From: Closterium sp. NIES-65 | Lineage: Eukaryota; Streptophyta; Zygnematophyceae; Desmidiales; Closteriaceae | Reading direction: 5' to 3' | Length of the DNA stretch: 64,000 nt | Assembly (NCBI GenBank): GCA_948144175.1 | Contig: CANXME010002094.1 | Location: 427,137-491,136 of the forward strand | Shown here: piece after piece, positions 62,170 through 64,000 of the stretch | Numbering within the stretch: the first letter of the stretch is position 1 | Layout: each line of letters begins with the position of its first letter | Made by a program: the position numbers and the translations under genes | The notes under the pieces: generated by a model | Seen by the model: the letters and a program-made list of their open reading frames with translations, nothing else | Database searches by the model: none | What the model was told of the DNA's origin: nothing

Positions 62170-63900
62170 GGGTGAGCAAGTGAGGCAAGACAGGCACAAG
62201 ACCCGGCTGAGTATAGAAGCGCTGATGATCACAAGGCGCAAGTGCCTTGGTGAAGATATCAGCAGTGTTGGCCTGAGAGGCACGTACGCAAGGCGCAGCT
62301 GACCACGCTGCTGTAGCTCACGAGCAAGGAAGTAGCGGAGAGCAATGTGCTTCGTTCTGTGCTCAGTCTCTGCTCTCGACACAAGGCCAGCATGGCCTTC
62401 TTGTCTACGTACAGTACTGAAGGAGAACAAGGCGGCTCTCGAAGGTCAGTCAGCAGGTAGGTGAGCCAACGAAGCTCCTGTGCAGCCATGGCTCCTGCGT
62501 AGATCTCGGCCTCACAACTGGAGCCGAGAACAGAAGACGAGCGGGTAGCCCGTCACGAAACAGAGCCGATACCAAGGCTGAAGGTGTAACCCTGTGACGA
62601 CTCGCTTGCGTAGCCTGGTCGTCAGCCCAAGAAGCGTCCCGCGTGCCCAGTGAGGACCACTGGACTCCGCCCTCCAAGCACAAGCCCCCATGCCCGACGT
62701 ACTGCACAAGTAGCGCAACACCCTCTTCGCTGCAGCCTTGAGCTCTGGTCTGTGTCTCTCTGGAGCAACATAGCGTGCGAGAATGCTAAGAGGGTATGCA
62801 AGGTCAGGGTCGTGTGTGGGTCATCACGTACATAAGGCAGCCAACAAGCTCTGGGTACGGGCCACTCGACTCTACAGACTCATTCGAAGGCAAAGCTGAG
62901 AGCAAGTGGCGAATAGGCAGAGGAGTGGCCTGAGGTGAGGAGTACGTGAAGCCGAAGCGCTGAAGGGCCTGCCGCACCATGTGTGACTGAGTCAGGGTAA
63001 TGGTGCAGCCGTGCTCTGTCCCGGGTGATCTGCAAGCCAAGATAGCTACGCAGTTCACCCAGGTCTGTGCACGCGTATCTCTTTCTGCAGCTCGGACTTC
63101 ACGTGGGCGAGTCCAGCATTGTCAGCTGTGGCAAAGACCAAGTCGTCGACGTACACGAGGATGTAGAACGGCGGCAAAGAAGTGTCGGTTGCGCAGAAAC
63201 AGCGACACGGGTCGGCAGTGGAGGGAGCAAACCTAACAGCCGCAAGCGTAGTCTCAGTGTGTTGTGCGACTCACGTGGTGCCTTGCGGAGACCATAGACT
63301 GCCGCCGGAGGCTCCACTGGGTGCCAGGAGGAAAAGGCCCAGTGAAGGCCAGGTGGGGCGACGCAGCCAGATCTCCTCGTGCAGGCTGCCCTGCAGAAAG
63401 CAGTGCTGAAGTCAAGCGAGTGAAGCTCGTAGTCACGGTGAGCAGCTATGTGCAGCAGTAACCCGAAGAGTGGTCATCTTCGGGGTGGGAGAGAAGGTCT
63501 GAAAGTAGTCAACTCCCTGCCGCTGACTGAAGCCACGAGCCACGTAACGCGCCTTGAAGACAGGCGGAGAACCCGGCGGCCGCTTCACCCTGAAAATCCA
63601 CATGCCACTGACGATGTTCGCCCCAGGAGTAGGGACCCTGGATCGCCTCCGCGTAAGAGCGCAGAGTTGGGATGTCAAGTGCATCCGGGTCTCCCTCAGG
63701 GGTAAGCAATACGGACACGAGATGAGGTGAAGCAAGAGCCAAACGCTGGAACTCCTCCTGCCTGTCCTCAAGGACGTGCGTGCCAAGGGCACAATCACCC
63801 CCGACGGACGGAGGACAGAACACATTCAGACTCAGCGACAAGACTAGTAGCGTAGTCTAGACGACAGCGAGCAGCGAAGTCGACGAGCTTCAGCAACTAG
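62170..63900 (-). pseudogene. Copia RT and RNase H pseudogene
   Basis: Pieces of the RVT_2 and RNase H domains appear in successive frames (for example 63841-63509, 63058-62804, 62721-62450, 62430-62230). The YVDD box is intact but frameshifts and stops occur every few hundred bases. Confidence 0.85.
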
Positions 63901-64000
63901 GGCAGACGCAGCAGTGGACTCAAAGGAAGGGTCAGTGACGACAGTAGCAAGGAGACGTGTGAGAGTAGGACTGGCAGCACGAAGACATTCCGACTCCGGG

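Larger units (their letters stand above)
61851..64000 (-). mobile_element. Copia LTR retrotransposon, copy 3 (3' half, degenerate)
   Basis: On the minus strand the 3' LTR is 61978-61851 (TGTCAGATTTATATG to TTTCTCAACA, about 128 bp), similar to copy 2, and preceded by the polypurine tract ctatgggggtg. RNase H and RT domains follow upstream to the window edge: TKHIALRYFLARELQQRGQL near 62300, YVDDLVFA near 63130-63160 and GANIVSGMWIFRVKRPPGSP near 63570-63640. The frame is interrupted many times, so it is not functional. The rest lies beyond 64000. Confidence 0.9.

Overview
The window looks like nuclear DNA of a streptophyte, meaning a land plant or, at least as likely, a charophyte-grade green alga. 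The evidence is an intron-rich UBP6-type ubiquitin protease, a CDT2/DTL-type WD40 protein, a SEM1/DSS1 gene, a plant-type alpha/beta hydrolase and a Root_cap-domain (PF06830) secreted protein, plus plant-style Copia, Gypsy, hAT and PIF/Harbinger elements. GC is high and short tandem repeats are very dense. A zygnematophyte such as Closterium is a weak guess only; nothing here fixes the species.

Layout. 1-13443 is a nest of transposons: a Gypsy chromovirus remnant is interrupted by a Copia element (205-7499) and by a hAT element (7852-13150) that sits in the Gypsy polypurine tract. The hAT element itself carries a 1.3 kb coding-free LTR element. 13997-51916 is the gene-bearing part: SEM1 (+), UBP6 (-), a PIF/Harbinger derivative, a Root_cap-domain gene (-), an alpha/beta hydrolase (-), CDT2 (-) and a long single-exon pyrophosphatase-like gene (-). 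51939-64000 is again transposons: a solo LTR, a 535 bp hAT-type MITE split by a young Copia element with identical LTRs, and the 3' half of a third Copia element on the minus strand.

Three of the genes concern the ubiquitin-proteasome system: SEM1 is a proteasome lid subunit, UBP6 a proteasome-bound deubiquitinase and CDT2 a CUL4-DDB1 substrate receptor. Their closeness is probably chance; I see no sign of co-regulation.

Main observation. All five spliced genes show the same unusual feature: pieces of exon together with the adjoining splice site occur in 2-6 (once about 34) tandem, decaying copies. Acceptor-side pieces lie upstream of the intact exon and donor-side pieces downstream, as direct tandem duplication across splice sites predicts. 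The extreme case is CDT2, where an 18 bp minisatellite (41446-42052) is a repeated exon end plus splice donor, in frame. I rebuilt the exons by hand from splice signals, reading phase and family conservation. UBP6, SEM1 and the hydrolase are phase-consistent throughout (UBP6 lacks its start exon). CDT2 is phase-consistent except for one missing middle exon and its 5' end. The Root_cap gene fits only if a repeat array is exonic. Also notable is a pyrophosphatase-fold protein that has lost most catalytic residues and gained a roughly 700-residue tail.
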